A stretch of 64,000 nucleotides of DNA from assembly GCF_963678635.1 (NCBI RefSeq), contig NC_087065.1, positions 38,775,888-38,839,887 on the forward strand, given 5' to 3'. Made by a program: the position numbers and the translations under genes. Every line of letters begins with the position of its first letter. Positions within the stretch are counted from its first letter, which is position 1. The notes beneath the pieces were generated by a model that did no database searches, was not told the DNA's origin, and saw only the letters and a list, made by a program, of their open reading frames with translations. Of the stretch, positions 1-10,404 are shown piece by piece. Origin of the DNA: Symsagittifera roscoffensis (taxonomy: Eukaryota > Xenacoelomorpha > Acoela > Convolutidae).

Positions 1-1260
1 AAATAAGTTAATCACTACGAATGGATTTGTAAAACGAGGCAACAGATGTCTGGTGCCTGGAACAGAACATTGGAAATGTCCTTTCAACAAAATAAATCCA
101 GTTCCTGCTGTCCTCGATCTAATCAGCATTCGAAATGTGGAAATGTTGTATCCTTCTAGCCACATGCATAGTCTCTTATCGAGATGTCACTCCAACGTCT
201 TCGAATCATAAGCGAGTATCAATTGACCCCAGTTTGCTTTTAAACGTACCAGTTATGATAAACTTGATATGAGATGGACAGAAGGCTGTCATAATTTTAC
301 TTATGTGGACTGCAGTTTAACTATTTACTGCATTTTTGAAGCCAACAAGTTTTGTAATATTGACAAACACTAAAACTTCCTAAAAATACAGCAAAATAAA
401 CAACATTTTACAGAACTTACAATTATTGTAAAATTGACAAATCCTGAAACTTCCTGAAAATACCGAACAAGACTGCAGTATGAATATTGGCTGTATTTTT
501 TGGAGCTAACCATTATTTTAAAATTAACAAACCGTGAAATATCCTGTAAACCATGAAACTACTGTAAACGCCCCTTTTGAGTTAACTGTAAACTTTTTAA
601 GACCTCCATTTTCGACCAATTTTTCTGAAGGTGCCATTGACGCCAAAGCATACTTATTTTTTGAGGTGAGAGCGAGCGCCAAAAAACCCAAGTTTTTGGT
701 CAAAACTGTCCAAAGAGTGCTTAAAATCGCCTTTTTGGCTTGTTTTTCAAAAATTCCGTGGCGCAGAAAAAAATTGGCCAGAGTGCTTTTTTTAATGCTC
801 TGGGAGAGCTCACCGGAAAACCAGTTTGGCCCTAAAACAAGGTAGCGACCAAACTTTGGTTTTTTTTTTGAAAAACCGCCTCCCCCTCGAGAAAATCCTA
901 ATTTGCCTTTGGTTTAGACTTCAATTAAAATTATGGGTCGGTGAATTTTTTCAACCACTGCAGGGAGCAATAATAGAAACTGTTGTGTCTAATTTTTTCT
1001 CTACCTTTTTTAGGCTAGCAAATGAATTTTTAATCTCTGCTCACTCTAGTTCAATTGAAATCGAATGTAGGATCTTTTAAGATTCCTCATAGATTCTTGC
1101 AAGGTTCGTTATAATATTCCTACTATTAGATTCCTGCAGGTCTTGTGGCATTCGCATTTGTACGAACTTAGAAAATAAACGTTTTCGTTTGACTAGTTCA
1201 AGAATTTCATATATAAGCGATCGAGTTTGACAACCGATAGACTTAAATTTAACTAAAACT
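1..1260. other. AT-rich non-coding DNA
   Basis: No supported gene. The short frames here (for example 534-845 and 826-1080) are low-complexity, Phe/Lys-rich and lack any domain. Around 600-930 there is faint similarity to 5,895-6,190 (a CCTGGAAAAA/TATGCCTTTGG-type context), suggesting an old interspersed repeat, but I would not define its ends. Confidence 0.5.
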
Positions 1261-1319
1261 GAAACAAGACTCCTGGTACATCAGGGCAATGCCCTGATAG
1301 TTCCGACTCCACTTTAAGG
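1261..1319 (+). repeat. dispersed repeat R1, copy 1 (diverged)
   Basis: Begins GAAACAAGACT and ends CTTTAAGG, with a central self-complementary core TCAGGGCAATGCCCTGA. The same layout recurs at 2,395, 7,780 and 8,611 (plus) and at 7,551 and 8,680 (minus). This copy is diverged just before the core. The family assignment is mine from internal comparison; no known repeat name is claimed. Confidence 0.7.
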
Positions 1320-1535
1320 AAAATTAATAAGGTTTGGTTGAAAATTGATGAAAGGAACAAAAAAATACGGGAAAAAAATAATTCCAGATTAAATAAAAAA
1401 CTGTCAAAAATGCTTAGTTAAAAGTCGAAACTTGATTGAATAAGAAAAAACAACCTAAAATTAAATTATTCTGTACTTTTTTCACCCTGCAAAACTTAGA
1501 ATAAAATTTTAAAAAACCTAAAGAATACGGTTTTT

Positions 1536-1737
1536 GGATCTACTTAACAATTTCCCCCCTTCCGAGAAAGGAAGAGAGAGTAATTAGATTAAATTGGTTG
1601 ATTTTTTGACCAATCAGAATGCAAAAAAAATATTTCTCTACAAAAAATTGAAGTGCTAATTTACTGTATTTAATTATAGGTGTGGAGATGCTTTAGTATA
1701 TACCATAGGGGGGGGGGACAGATTGTTAAGTAGATCC
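1536..1737. mobile_element. MITE-like element with 16-bp perfect TIRs
   Basis: Bounded by the 16-bp perfect inverted repeat GGATCTACTTAACAAT (1,536-1,551) and its complement (1,722-1,737). A C-run follows the left TIR and a run of about ten G precedes the right one. The 202-bp length, lack of coding capacity and TIRs fit a non-autonomous DNA transposon. An interior CCAATCAGAAT word is shared in complement with the element at 21,110-21,303, which also has C/G-run termini, so the two are probably one family. A target-site duplication is not evident. Confidence 0.75.
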
Positions 1738-2394
1738 CAGTTTTTGTCCCTTGTGTGATGAGATATCTGAATGAGAAGCATGAACATTTGAAAATTAATT
1801 TGATATTCATAGTAAATTAGACAGATATTCAAAGTAAATTAGACGAGTTTCTTCAAAAAAAAATTTGTTTAAAATTTTTTAAAAATTGATCTACGTTACT
1901 TTTGCGCAAAAAAAATTTCCCAAGATGGCGCTAAAAATTTTGTCTTTGTAAAAGCTTATTTTCCTATAAACCTGCTCGATTGCTTTATTCGCTCCTAATT
2001 AGACTAAAAACCAAAATATCCAAACCGTTCTTTTCTTAGCACTGAGACTTTTTATAAATAATATATGTGAGTCTGAGGAGACTGAGAACCCTGACAACGG
2101 ACCTGTAGGTCCAATGGTGATCTCCTAAGCAGTACAATTGTTGCGGTCGGTTATAAATTTATGAACTACCCATAATGGAATTACATGAAAAAACTTTATT
2201 ATTATATAACGCTCGAACCCTTCCCATGATTGTTTGTGGTACTTGACATTTGCTCGTAAAGAAGTCAAAAAAATTCAAAAAAAATTAAACACTCAAAGAC
2301 AGTTTCTCGCCACTCTCAGGGAAAAAACCAAAAGAACTTGATGAAAAGTGAAAAGTCATTTTGTTGAAATTTTCTTCCGCTCAATGTCAAATAC
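1738..2394. other. AT-rich non-coding DNA
   Basis: No gene supported. It contains two near-identical short units (ATATTCAAAGTAAATTAGACA-type, about 1,804-1,845) suggesting a small local duplication, and otherwise homopolymer-rich sequence. Confidence 0.4.
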
Positions 2395-2935
2395 GAAACA
2401 AGACTGCTCGTATCAGGGCAAAGCCCTGAATGTTCCGACTGCCTTTTAAGGTTTATGGAGCAGTAATAACTTAAAAAAATTAAATGAATTTAAATAAAAT
2501 GAAACTTTTTTTTCTAAAATTTGAAATTTTTTCAATGAAAATCATCCCCCCACACGCCATATAAAGTACAAAATGATAAATTTCGCTCCTTGTAACGAAT
2601 CAATTATGGCAATTAAGCTTCTTTCAACCAATTTGGAACGATTTTAAGACGGATTAACTCTCCGCTTGCGCGTTAATAGCGCGAAATATATCGCGCGTTA
2701 ATTGTCCCAAATTGGTCAAAATGGCAATCTTTCAACCCTCATAACTTTACGAAAAATGATCGCAGCGGAAATATCTTTTCAAATTTAGGCTCAGGACAAC
2801 AGTAGATTTCGAATGATATAAAAAAATTCCGTCAAAAATGGCTAGTTAAAAAGTCGAAATTTGTCTGAAGAAAAAAAAACCCACCCCGAGCACAAATATT
2901 CCGTTACTTTCGTATCGAAAGTCGGTACAATTATC
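2395..2935 (+). repeat. R1 copy 2 plus downstream repeat block
   Basis: 2,395-2,451 is the best-preserved R1 motif (core CAGGGCAAAGCCCTG). It is followed by about 480 bp that recur at 8,712-9,175 with the same order of landmarks: ATCCCCCCA-ACGCCA, AATCAATTATGG, CAACCAATTTGGAACG, the palindromic AGCGCGAAATATATCGCGC, AAAATGGCAATCTTT, GAAATATCTTTTCAAAT and CCCCGAGCACAAA. Together they form a dispersed non-coding element of about 0.55 kb. A piece recurs inverted at 3,808-3,905. Confidence 0.7.
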
Positions 2936-3465
2936 ACTAATAATTCGCCAACTAAGCAACCGAATAACAGCTGTCAATTTTCACAAATAAACTTAAATGA
3001 CCAAGCTGTTACTTTTTGAACCTCACTAGTTTAACAAAACGTTTGTAGGGCATGTATTCCTCAGTAGAGTTTTGGTTTTACGCTGTTTTCACCAGGTGTA
3101 CATTTTTACGTCGAACCAAAGAGGTGAACTACTTTCATATACCCAGTTTTGGCTGGGTGACCCTAAATTTCATCTGAAAGCGTTTTCGGCGCCATTATAT
3201 ACTGAAGAGAGAGCGCCATAACGAGACCAAACTGTGTATTTCATGAATTAAGAGCGGATTTAGCAACAAACCGGGTTGACCTCCATAGACCGAAAATGCT
3301 AATCATACAATTTTATACACTTAGTCTATGGAAAAATGCTAGTCATAGAATTTTCATACATTTTTGCAAAATGAGTTTAATTGATTTTCAAAGGTATTTT
3401 ATTGTTGTTTTGGTATCAAAAATGGTATCTCTTCATTAAAAAAAGGAAAAAAAATGCTATGAAAA

Positions 3466-3518
3466 AAACGCTATTCATACAATTTCCATATATGGAAGTT
3501 GTATGATTAGCATTTTTA
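3466..3518. repeat. about 53-bp near-perfect palindrome
   Basis: CTATTCATACAATTTCC, then ATAT, then GGAAGTTGTATGATTAG: two arms around a CATATATGG centre, able to fold into a long hairpin. A sister palindrome with ACTAGTCATACAATTTCC arms lies at 3,645-3,698. Both lie within the fold-back element and match its end sequences. Confidence 0.75.
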
Positions 3519-4595
3519 AAAAAAAAAAAATTTGAAAAAAACGCTTTGAACAATCATTTCGACTGCTGGCAAAACATTTAGGCGTTTTTTGGGCTGCTAC
3601 AACTGAAACTTTGACTTTTTTTATTTTCGTTTTTTGAAAAAAAAAAACACTAGTCATACAATTTCCATATATGAAAATTGCATGACTAGCGTTTTTTAGA
3701 AATAAAAACCAAACCTGACAAAAGAATCCAAAATTTCCAGATCGTAGATAGGTAAATCAGCACATCAATTTTATGAACTTGATGTGAACTGCTTGCCTTT
3801 GCCTAAAGATATTTTACCTTTGATCATTTTTTGTTAAGTTATGGGGGTTTAAAGATTGCCATTTTGGCAAATTTCGGACAATTAACGCGCGAAATATATT
3901 TTGCGGAGCTCTGCTTTGCCTTTGTGTTTTTTTACTAACTCGCTTTGCATTGGTCAAAAGTAGTTTTGAAGGTCATCAGAGGATTCGTATCTGAGGAGAC
4001 CTAGTCGAAAGTAAGCCAATCGATGGCACCTAGAAACACGTTTTTGCACAGTTTTTACCTTGTAAATCGGTACAATTTGGTGTTTCTGTGTGCCATAGCT
4101 TGGTCAACTTCTGACTGCATCTTCTCATACATGATTTCAAAAGTGATCTCAAAAGTTAAAAATTCTCATGTGGGAATAATTTAGGATTTTTATGATGTTC
4201 GAATGTTTGCTGATGTTTAAATTTTTGTTTCAATTTTCCAACCTGAGTGTCAAATAAATGGTGTTTTATAGGGAACTGTTTTAGATGTTGATGTCAGATG
4301 TGATTGGAAGAGAAGAATTTCAGAATATTGATGCCTCTGGTGGATTGTTTCTGGTTTTGGATTGCTCAACTAGCTAACAGTTTTTTTTTTAATTTTTCTG
4401 AGGCAGTCCCTCCTGGTTTGGAGTCCCCCTAAGATAAGATTAAGAAATCCTCTGCTTTCTCAGTGTGTGAGGAGAATTGACTATGAGAAAACAAATTTTC
4501 TCTGGTTTTTTCTTCTCTGTTCAGAGACTGCTCGTCGTATGGGATGGGAATTAAAGTAGTAATTTTTGCCTCATTTTGCTGGATTTCTGATTTCA

Positions 4596-4735
4596 AAAAA
4601 ATGCTAGTCATAAAATTTTCATATATGAAAAATTTCTAAATTTTCAATTTCCATATATGAAAAAATGCTAGTCATACACTTTCCATATATGAAAAAATGC
4701 TAGTCATACAATTTCCATATATGAAAAAATGCTAA
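4596..4735 (+). repeat. tandem array of about 33-bp TAGTCATAC/CCATATATG units
   Basis: At least three consecutive units of the form ATGAAAAAATGCTAGTCATA followed by a variable CAATTTCC-type stretch, with the first unit degenerate. The complementary arm follows at 4,770-4,832, so this arm plus that one can form a large hairpin at the right end of the fold-back element. Confidence 0.7.
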
Positions 4736-4975
4736 TCATAGACCTTTCATGCAATTTTCTGTACGTATGGAATTGCATGGAAAGTGTATGATTAGTATTT
4801 TTCCATATATGGAAATTCTATGACTAGCATTTTTGGTCAACCCGGGAAGGACGCCCCCTTTGATCTTCTTTTGTTCCTTTGTTTTCTTTGATCTTTCCGA
4901 CAAATTTGTAACATGGTTAAAGACTTGTATTTGGATTCGAAATTTCCCAAACCAACGATCATCCAATGTTCAGTT

Positions 4976-5880
4976 GGGCCTTGTAATGACGCGCATTCCA
5001 GCAAAATTACATCATTATCGCATGAACACTGTCCCAAGAGAGACTAGACTTCAATTTCATCTAAACAGTCAAATTTTAACTTTTTATAAAAAAAAAATAG
5101 GCGGTTTTAAGTTGATATTTATATAATTTTATCAGAGTAATAACAGAATTATATGTTGAGAGCAATGAGTTTGCTAATAGTCGATAGTCAAAAATTTCAT
5201 CAAGATCGGTTAAACCTAAATTTTTAATGTGCCATTGGCAAAACTTTCTTAGTTTTTTAAGCTTTGGCGCAACCAAGTTTTTTTAATAACTTCTTTCGAA
5301 AAGTTGTTGAATTTTGAATTCAACCGATTAACTCAATTTTGCCTTAAGTCCTTTTTCTGGGTCTTATATGAAAAAAAAACAAGGTAACTGTCTTCAGCAC
5401 TGCTCTTACGTGAACATAAACTCATCGGAACAAATAAAAACATACGCTTGTCTTTATGAAGTGTGCAGATGATAGGCAAATAAGTTAAGGGACATGGTCA
5501 GGGCCAAGCTGATAAAAAACTGGCTATTCGATAAAATTGAGCTCAAAATCTAGTCGTAGAAAAAATTATAATCTCTGAATTTATAAGCAATGGCGATAAA
5601 GCCAAATTTGACATCAATCAAACAAGTTTCAATTAGGCTCGTAGTAGGTTTCAAAACCGACTTTTCCGACTTCAACGTAGTCAATATGGACGCTAAAACA
5701 TTGAGCAGAAAATGTCTAAATGTAACAACCGCACCGATATTACATCGAAAATTATCAATTCTGATTTTAAAAGATTTTTAATAAAAAATGTTTAACTACA
5801 AATACTTGATTATCAGTGCACGTTTGGAAAAAATTCAATCCCTCTCAAGGTAATAGATCCCTTCAGCAGCCAAAGGGTTC
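4976..5880 (+). repeat. mosaic repeat block, copy at 5 kb
   Basis: Contains two landmarks that recur together elsewhere. One is the GCAATGAG...TCGGTTAAACC...TTGGCGCAAC segment (about 5,160-5,280; also near 11,410, 17,100, 18,790 and 20,740). The other is the AAATTTGACATCAATCAA...ACCGC-CCGAT-TTACA segment (about 5,595-5,750; also near 10,556, 17,516 and 17,990). A TCCTTTTTCTGGGTCTTA word lies between them, as at 17,270. No coding function is supported despite short open frames. Confidence 0.55.
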
Positions 5881-6780
5881 CTGATTTTTCAAATTGTTTT
5901 ATGACATCATTTTTCGGCCAACCACCAATGAAGTTTTCTAAACGCGCTTTTGGTGCCAAATTTACTAATATTGAAGGGGAACGCGCGCCGAGCAAACATT
6001 ATGTTTTGGTCAACATTTCCCATAGTTTCCTTAAAACGGCTTTTAAATTTAGTTTTCAGAAAATTTTAAAAAATCGCACGCCCTGGAAAAAGTTTTATAT
6101 ATGCCTTTGGAAGCAAGTAAAACAAAAGTTGTCCTAAAGTGCGACAGATAGTTTTTGACCAGGTCAAATTGATTTTTGGAAAAAACTGGGGAGGGTAAAT
6201 AAAAAGATGGGGTAGAAAAAAGCCAGCAAGAAACTAAACAAAACCTACAGAAAAAAAGGGTGAAAGTTGTGAAAATGAAAAATTAAAAAAAAAATTTTTT
6301 TTTTGAGCTTTACTAAACCTTACGTCAGTTAATGCAACATTTTTTATTGATTGCTGTTGTACGGTTTTTGATTGTACTAAATTTATGAAGTTTTACTGAA
6401 ATGAATATAGTAAATTGATGACTATTGACTGCTCAAAACTTTAAAGAAACAGACAATGAAAATCAAAATAACAGCGTTTTATCTATGAAACTCGAGTTCA
6501 GGCATGATTAAGTTGAGCAAAGGTAAAGCTGAGAAAATTGAGATTATTGACAAAAAAATTACCTCAATGAGGTTCCACGGATAATAAATCAATTATAATG
6601 GATTTTCATGATGTGTCTCTATCAAACTCTGAAAAATTAATCATAATGGATTAATAATAGATCCAACATATTAGCAATCAATTTAATCCATTATAACATA
6701 TTATAAGGGATTTTAATGGACTTTAATGGATCATAATGGTTAATAGTGTGTTGTTGTAGATTATGAATTTTAATCAGCAA
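5881..6780. other. AT-rich non-coding DNA with TAATGGAT-type degenerate repeats
   Basis: No gene supported. At 6,580-6,770 the words ATTATAATGGATT, TAATGGACTTTAATGG and related forms recur in both orientations, a degenerate simple-sequence tract. A segment at about 6,565 (AGGTTCCACGGATAATAAATC) is the complement of the 7,633-7,652 region. Confidence 0.45.
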
Positions 6781-7020
6781 ATTCATAGTAGCACCCCCAC
6801 CCATAAAAAACTTACAACGGTGTCAAGTGTCGGTGCAAGTTTGGAAGTACTTATGGCGATAAATGTTGGGAGAGGGAGGCATGTGAACCCGGGGTAGGGG
6901 TAGAGGACGGGCATGTTTGGAAAAGGTGAAGGTGAAAGGGAAAAAAGATAAAGGTGGGAGGATGGTGGTAAATATAGGGGTGTTAAAAGTATGAGGGATT
7001 TCGGATAGCAAAACTTAGTA
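6781..7020. repeat. purine-rich low-complexity tract
   Basis: The plus strand is strongly G/A-biased (GGTAGGGGTAGAGG, AAGGTGAAGGTGAAAGGG, GGTGGGAGGATGGTGG). The complementary 107-codon Pro/Leu/Ser-rich frame (6,783-7,106, minus) is a by-product of this strand asymmetry rather than a gene. Confidence 0.5.
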
Positions 7021-7550
7021 TACTCAGTAGGTTCAAAAAATGGTAGGCTAAGAGTAATGCAAAAAAGCAGCAATTTTTGCAGACATTTTGGAAAGTTTGT
7101 ATACATTGTAATCCATTATTGAATTGACTTTCGAAGAAAAGGGAATATTTATGCTTGGGTTGGTTTTTTATTCAGTCATTTTTTGCCAGACGGAATAATA
7201 GTTTTTAACAAAAAAAGTTATAGCCCTTGAAGATCTCGACTTTCTGAAATCAAATTTAAAAAGATATTTTACCTCCATTTTTTTGTAAAGTTCTTGGAGT
7301 TTGAAAATTAACAATTTGGCCATGTTCTAGACTTAATTCTGCGCACTATGAAGAATTTATTCATAATGATGAGAGCCTATGGCGAAATATTCATGCGTGG
7401 TGAGTTATCCCGCACAAAAAAAATTGTTCCAAATTGAATTGAGGTTAGCTAATTGGTTGTATTAATTTCGTACGACAAATTTGATATTTGATATTGAAAA
7501 TTTATAGACTTGCAATTTTTTTTTTCAAAAAACTATTCGATATGAATTAC

Positions 7551-7578
7551 GGGCAGTCGGAATATTCAGGGCTTTGGT
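7551..7578 (-). repeat. R1 partial copy, inverted
   Basis: GGCAGTCGGAATATTCAGGGCTTTG is the complement of the right half of R1. It directly precedes an inverted repeat (7,578-7,675) whose centre is a perfect palindrome. Confidence 0.6.
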
Positions 7579-7675
7579 CCCCACAGCTTAACTATAATCG
7601 ATAATAATGACCGTATTTTCGCATGCGAAAATTGATTATTATCCATGGAACCTCAGTGGGGAAAGCTTCTGTAGG
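7578..7675. repeat. inverted repeat centred on TTTTCGCATGCGAAAA
   Basis: The centre at 7,616-7,631 is a perfect 16-bp palindrome. Outward, ATAATCGATAATAATG pairs imperfectly with TTGATTATTATCCATGG, and CCCCACAGCTTA pairs with CTCAGTGGGGAAAGCT. The roughly 95-bp structure could fold into one hairpin and looks like a small terminal-inverted-repeat relic. Confidence 0.6.
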
Positions 7676-7779
7676 TTATTTTTGACCTGATAGCACAAAA
7701 TGCTAGTAAAACAATGCATAGGCTGAAACAAAATTTTCAGGTTATGCTATAAAAGCTGCCAATGAAATCGACCCTAGTT

Positions 7780-7833
7780 GAAACAAGACTGCTCGTATAT
7801 CAGGGCAAAGCTCTGAAGGTTCAGTCTGACCCT
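7780..7833 (+). repeat. R1 copy
   Basis: GAAACAAGACTGCTCGTATATC then AGGGCAAAGCTCTGAA, then diverging from the family after GGTTCAG. It has the same orientation as the 2,395 copy. The right half is more decayed than the left. Confidence 0.65.
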
Positions 7834-8610
7834 TATTTCAAAACGAATAATTTTTGAGAGAAGTAAATAAGGAAAATCTATAAGTTTTGGACAAATTATT
7901 TGAAAATTGGAGTCGTATAAAAAATTGTTAAACCAATTAGCTAGCCTCAATTTAATTTGGAACGATCTTGTCATGCTAGATAATTTGCCATGTATAAATA
8001 ATTTGCGTTACGCTCTCAGCATTATGGTTAAACTCTTCAAAGCGGGCATAATTTAGTCCAAAAAATGGCCAATTCGGTAATTTTCAATTCACCAGAACTC
8101 TACAAATAGTCATCGGAGATAAACTTCTAATGTCTTTTTAAATTTGAACTCAGGAAGTCGATATCTTCAATGGGGTATAAAAAAAATTTGTTGAACACTA
8201 TTATTTTGATCGATGAAAAAAACCACACCGAGCATAAATACTGCGTTTTTTTCAAAAGTTGGAACAAATAAGTCAAACTTTGCATGCCTTGGGAGCTTCG
8301 CTTCCTGTATGTATAAAAGAAACACATTTGTCTTAAAAATCCAATAGGTCAAAGGATTTTTGAAACACTGATTTAATCGGCATAAAAGATCAAAATTTAT
8401 CAGGCTTAGGTTCAAATTAATTATCCGAGTTGATATTCCATGGATAATCATAGCTTTTTCAAGGTTTCTTCATGGATTAACGCTGATTGTTTGTTCAGCG
8501 ATGAAATAACCAAAAAACGAAAATTCTTTGATAAGTTATTCTTGAATCCTAGATGAATTATTTAGCGATCAATTAACCGTATTTAACCGATGAATTATTG
8601 CTGATGTTCC

Positions 8611-9180
8611 AACAAGACTGCTCGTATCAGGGCGAAGTCCTGAATGTTCCGACTGCTCTTTAAGGTTCTCCATCATAGACCTTAAAAGGCAGTCGGAACA
8701 TTCAGGGCTTTGCAGAAATAACATGAAAAAAATAATTTTAGTAAAATAAATTGAACTTTTTTTCTAGTATTTGAACTTTTTTGTGGAAACATCCCCCCAT
8801 ACGCCAAATCAAAATTAAAATGATAAATTTTGCTCTTAGTAACAAATCAATTATGGAAAATAAGCTTCCTACAACCAATTTGGAACGGTTTCTAAGAAGG
8901 TTTAAATATCCGCTTACTATTAAATAGCGCGAAATATATCGCGCTTTAGTTGTTCTAAATTGACCAAAATGGCAATCTTTGAATCTCCATAATTTTACAC
9001 ACAACTACCGCAGGTGAAATATCTTTTCAAATTTTATACTCAGGACAACAATACATTTTGAATGATACAAACAATTTTGGCCAAAAATGGTTAATTAAAA
9101 ATTCAAAATTTGCCTGAAGAAAAAAACTACCCCGAGCACAAACATTCCGTATTTTTCGTTTCGAAAGTCGAAACAATTAG
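8611..9180. repeat. R1 inverted pair plus repeat block
   Basis: A plus R1 (8,611-8,665) and a minus partial R1 (8,680-8,714) face each other across a loop of about 15 bases, so GAATGTTCCGACTGC...TTTAAGG pairs with CCTTAAAAGGCAGTCGGAACATTC. The following block (8,712-9,175) repeats the 2,452-2,935 block with the same landmarks, including AGCGCGAAATATATCGCGC. The relation to 2,395-2,935 indicates copies of one element that differ by gain or loss of the inverted R1. Confidence 0.7.
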
Positions 9181-10400
9181 CGTAGGATTTTGTCTTTCAC
9201 AAACACTAAAAATGATTAGCGTAAAAAACTTAGTTTTCAAAAGTTCAAATAGTCGATGTTCAAGGTTTGATGGTCAATGTTTCTTTATTTCAAACATAAC
9301 TTCTCCTATAACTATGAGTGTGATTCCTTTTTTAATCAAAGCCGAAGTGGAAAAAATTTCATGGCGTTAGGGTTTTGACCATTGAAAATGGGGAGGAACT
9401 TTGTATTCGGCTGTGTTTCAGTTTTTTTCTTTTTTTCAAGTTTTTTCTTTTTCCACGCAAAATCATGTGCCACAAAAAAAATCGGACTGAGATGAGTTAT
9501 ATTTCATTTTGAATTCATATTGAATTCGTTCAGTCCTAATCCAAACGACACCAAAAATGTCTTCGAACATTCCCAGTGTCGAGAAAAACCGGTTTGAAAT
9601 TTTTGATATTTCGAACTTTTGATTTTGAAAGCGATACTTTTTACAGAAATATAGTCCCAATTTATGAAAAAATCCTGAAAAAGCTGAAAAAAAAAATTCT
9701 TTCTTCATCTTGCCAAAAAAAAGATTTCAAAAAATCTAGAAGTCTTCCAAAAAAATCGTTTTTCATTAGTTATTTTACGAAGAACACTGTTTTCCATTAT
9801 GCTTATTTTAGTATAAAAATTAAAATTGCCTAGTATTTATGCTTGGCTTTGGATCTTTTTAGCACATCACGCATAACAAAAAAAAACAGATAAATAATTT
9901 TTTTTGGCAATTTTCTACGACAACCGGATATCTTTGTTTATTTCTGATTTTGATCGAGACAACGCCTCAGTGCTTTGTATAAATTTGTTCTAGTTTTAAT
10001 GCTGATCAGACTAGTAGGAGCCAAGGTTTCATTTTGTCCATAATTTAGATCTAATCACAGAGGTGTGTGGGTTTTTTTTTCAATTTAAATGTATAACTGG
10101 GTCCTGTCTTAGAAGAAAATAAATTGTTGTTCAAAAGCATATAAAAAGTTAGGTCAGTGATTTCACATAAAAAAGTATAACTTGTTTTTTTAAGCTTTTT
10201 GTGTTTTCTTTTTCTAGTCGTTTTATGATAAACATTTTTTAACTTGTAACTTGCATTGTGAAACTCCGGTTATGAAAGGTGCCGTTAATTTCCAAAGTGC
10301 GCTTTTGCAAGTAGGTCATAGCTTACCGAATGGGCTCTAGTTGAAAAACTTCTTGTCAATTGAATAATTCAATATCCCAATTCATTTTTTGTGACCAAAA
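9181..10400. other. AT-rich non-coding DNA
   Basis: No gene supported. Segments such as CAACGCCTCAGTG and GCTGATCAGACTAG (about 9,960-10,015) echo 12,765-12,820 and 19,815-19,870, so part of this interval belongs to the mosaic repeat family. The rest is homopolymer-rich. Confidence 0.4.
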
Positions 10401-10404
10401 AGAA

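Larger units (their letters stand above)
3269..4846. mobile_element. fold-back (inverted-repeat) element with CATATATG palindromes
   Basis: The left end reads CCGGGTTGACC (3,271 onward), then about nine bases, then AAAATGCTAATCATAC. The right end reads in complement CCCGGGTTGACC directly followed by AAAAATGCTAGTCATA (4,846 leftward). These form complex terminal inverted repeats around 1.58 kb of non-coding DNA. The interior carries further palindromic units built from AATGCTAGTCATACAATTT-CCATATATGG, at about 3,466-3,518 and 3,645-3,698, plus a short direct array at about 4,596-4,735. No transposase frame is visible, so it is a non-autonomous or fold-back element. Confidence 0.65.

Noticed and set aside
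6783-7106. 107-codon Pro/Leu-rich minus-strand frame
   Set aside because: Results from a purine-rich low-complexity strand; no start context, domain or relative.
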